From: an uncultured Eubacteriales bacterium
Lineage (GTDB): Bacteria > Bacillota > Clostridia > Christensenellales > Aristaeellaceae
Length of the DNA stretch: 22,597 nt
Reading direction: 5' to 3'
Assembly (NCBI GenBank): GCA_900548145.1
Contig: URJB01000034.1
Coordinates: 1 to 22,597 of the forward strand
The notes under the pieces are model-generated. The model searched no databases and was not told where the DNA came from. It worked only from the letters and a program-made list of their open reading frames with translations. Each line of letters opens with the position of its first letter. Within the stretch, counting starts at the first letter, position 1. Position numbers and translations under genes: made by a program. Of this stretch, positions 22,576 through 22,597 are shown one piece after another.

Positions 22576-22597
22576 CGCTCACACTTTTCTTTCGATG

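Noticed and set aside
1..22597. CRISPR arrays, tRNA or rRNA genes, insertion sequences, prophage genes
   Set aside because: No regularly spaced short repeats, no recognisable cloverleaf or rRNA segment, and no transposase, integrase or phage-like product found on either strand.

Overview
The window looks like a chromosomal segment of a GC-rich, anaerobic, Gram-positive gut-type Clostridia (Oscillospirales or Christensenellales-like; genus not resolvable by eye). Pointers are the Rrf2-sufCBDSU order with SufU and no SufA/SufE, a DUF3793 gene beside a short flavodoxin, a glnA - ANTAR regulator - gltB - gltD cluster, an MsmX/UgpC-type sugar ATPase, strong AGGAGG ribosome binding sites and TTGACA-N17-TATAAT-like promoters.

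Layout. 1-100: left edge, with a hairpin terminator whose U-rich side faces the + strand. 99-5321 (-): six-gene Fe-S cluster assembly operon, Rrf2 regulator -> sufC -> sufB -> sufD -> sufS -> sufU, from a consensus promoter at 5393-5421. 5444-6754 (-): DUF3793 protein -> flavodoxin, from a consensus promoter followed by two copies of an 18-bp palindrome (GGTTA-N8-TAACC). 6882-10214 (+): a large ATP-binding LuxR-type (MalT-like) regulator, then a small secreted protein whose promoter carries a perfect 16-bp palindrome just upstream of its -35 box; three hairpins close this unit. 10219-18256 (-): the ammonia assimilation operon glnA -> ANTAR antiterminator -> gltB -> gltD, with an intrinsic-terminator-like hairpin in the glnA leader. 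18315-18554 (-): a complete mini transcription unit (promoter, operator, SD, 30-codon membrane microprotein, terminator) that is easily missed. 18616-19890 (-): orphan sugar-ABC ATPase. 19966-22094 (-): a MacA/MacB-like membrane-fusion protein plus FtsX-like permease pair without an ATPase. 22095-22597: no convincing gene, but two copies of a ~98-bp intergenic repeat.

How the parts connect. SUF supplies Fe-S clusters, which glutamate synthase needs (GltB has a 3Fe-4S motif, GltD two cysteine clusters). The DUF3793-flavodoxin operon and the distant microprotein gene share the same promoter, the same palindrome and the same 8-nt gap between -10 box and palindrome, so they very probably belong to one regulon. 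The operator halves resemble those of DtxR/IdeR-type metal repressors, so an iron or manganese response is the leading guess, but this is inference. The nitrogen cluster matches the glnA-nitR-gltAB arrangement known in clostridia, where control is at transcription termination.

Most interesting: the shared operator and hidden 30-aa microprotein; the class-II-activator-like palindrome between the LuxR gene and the secreted protein gene; the glnA leader attenuator with an ANTAR protein whose receiver domain lacks the phosphoacceptor Asp; the ATPase-less efflux pair; and the paired intergenic repeat at the right edge.
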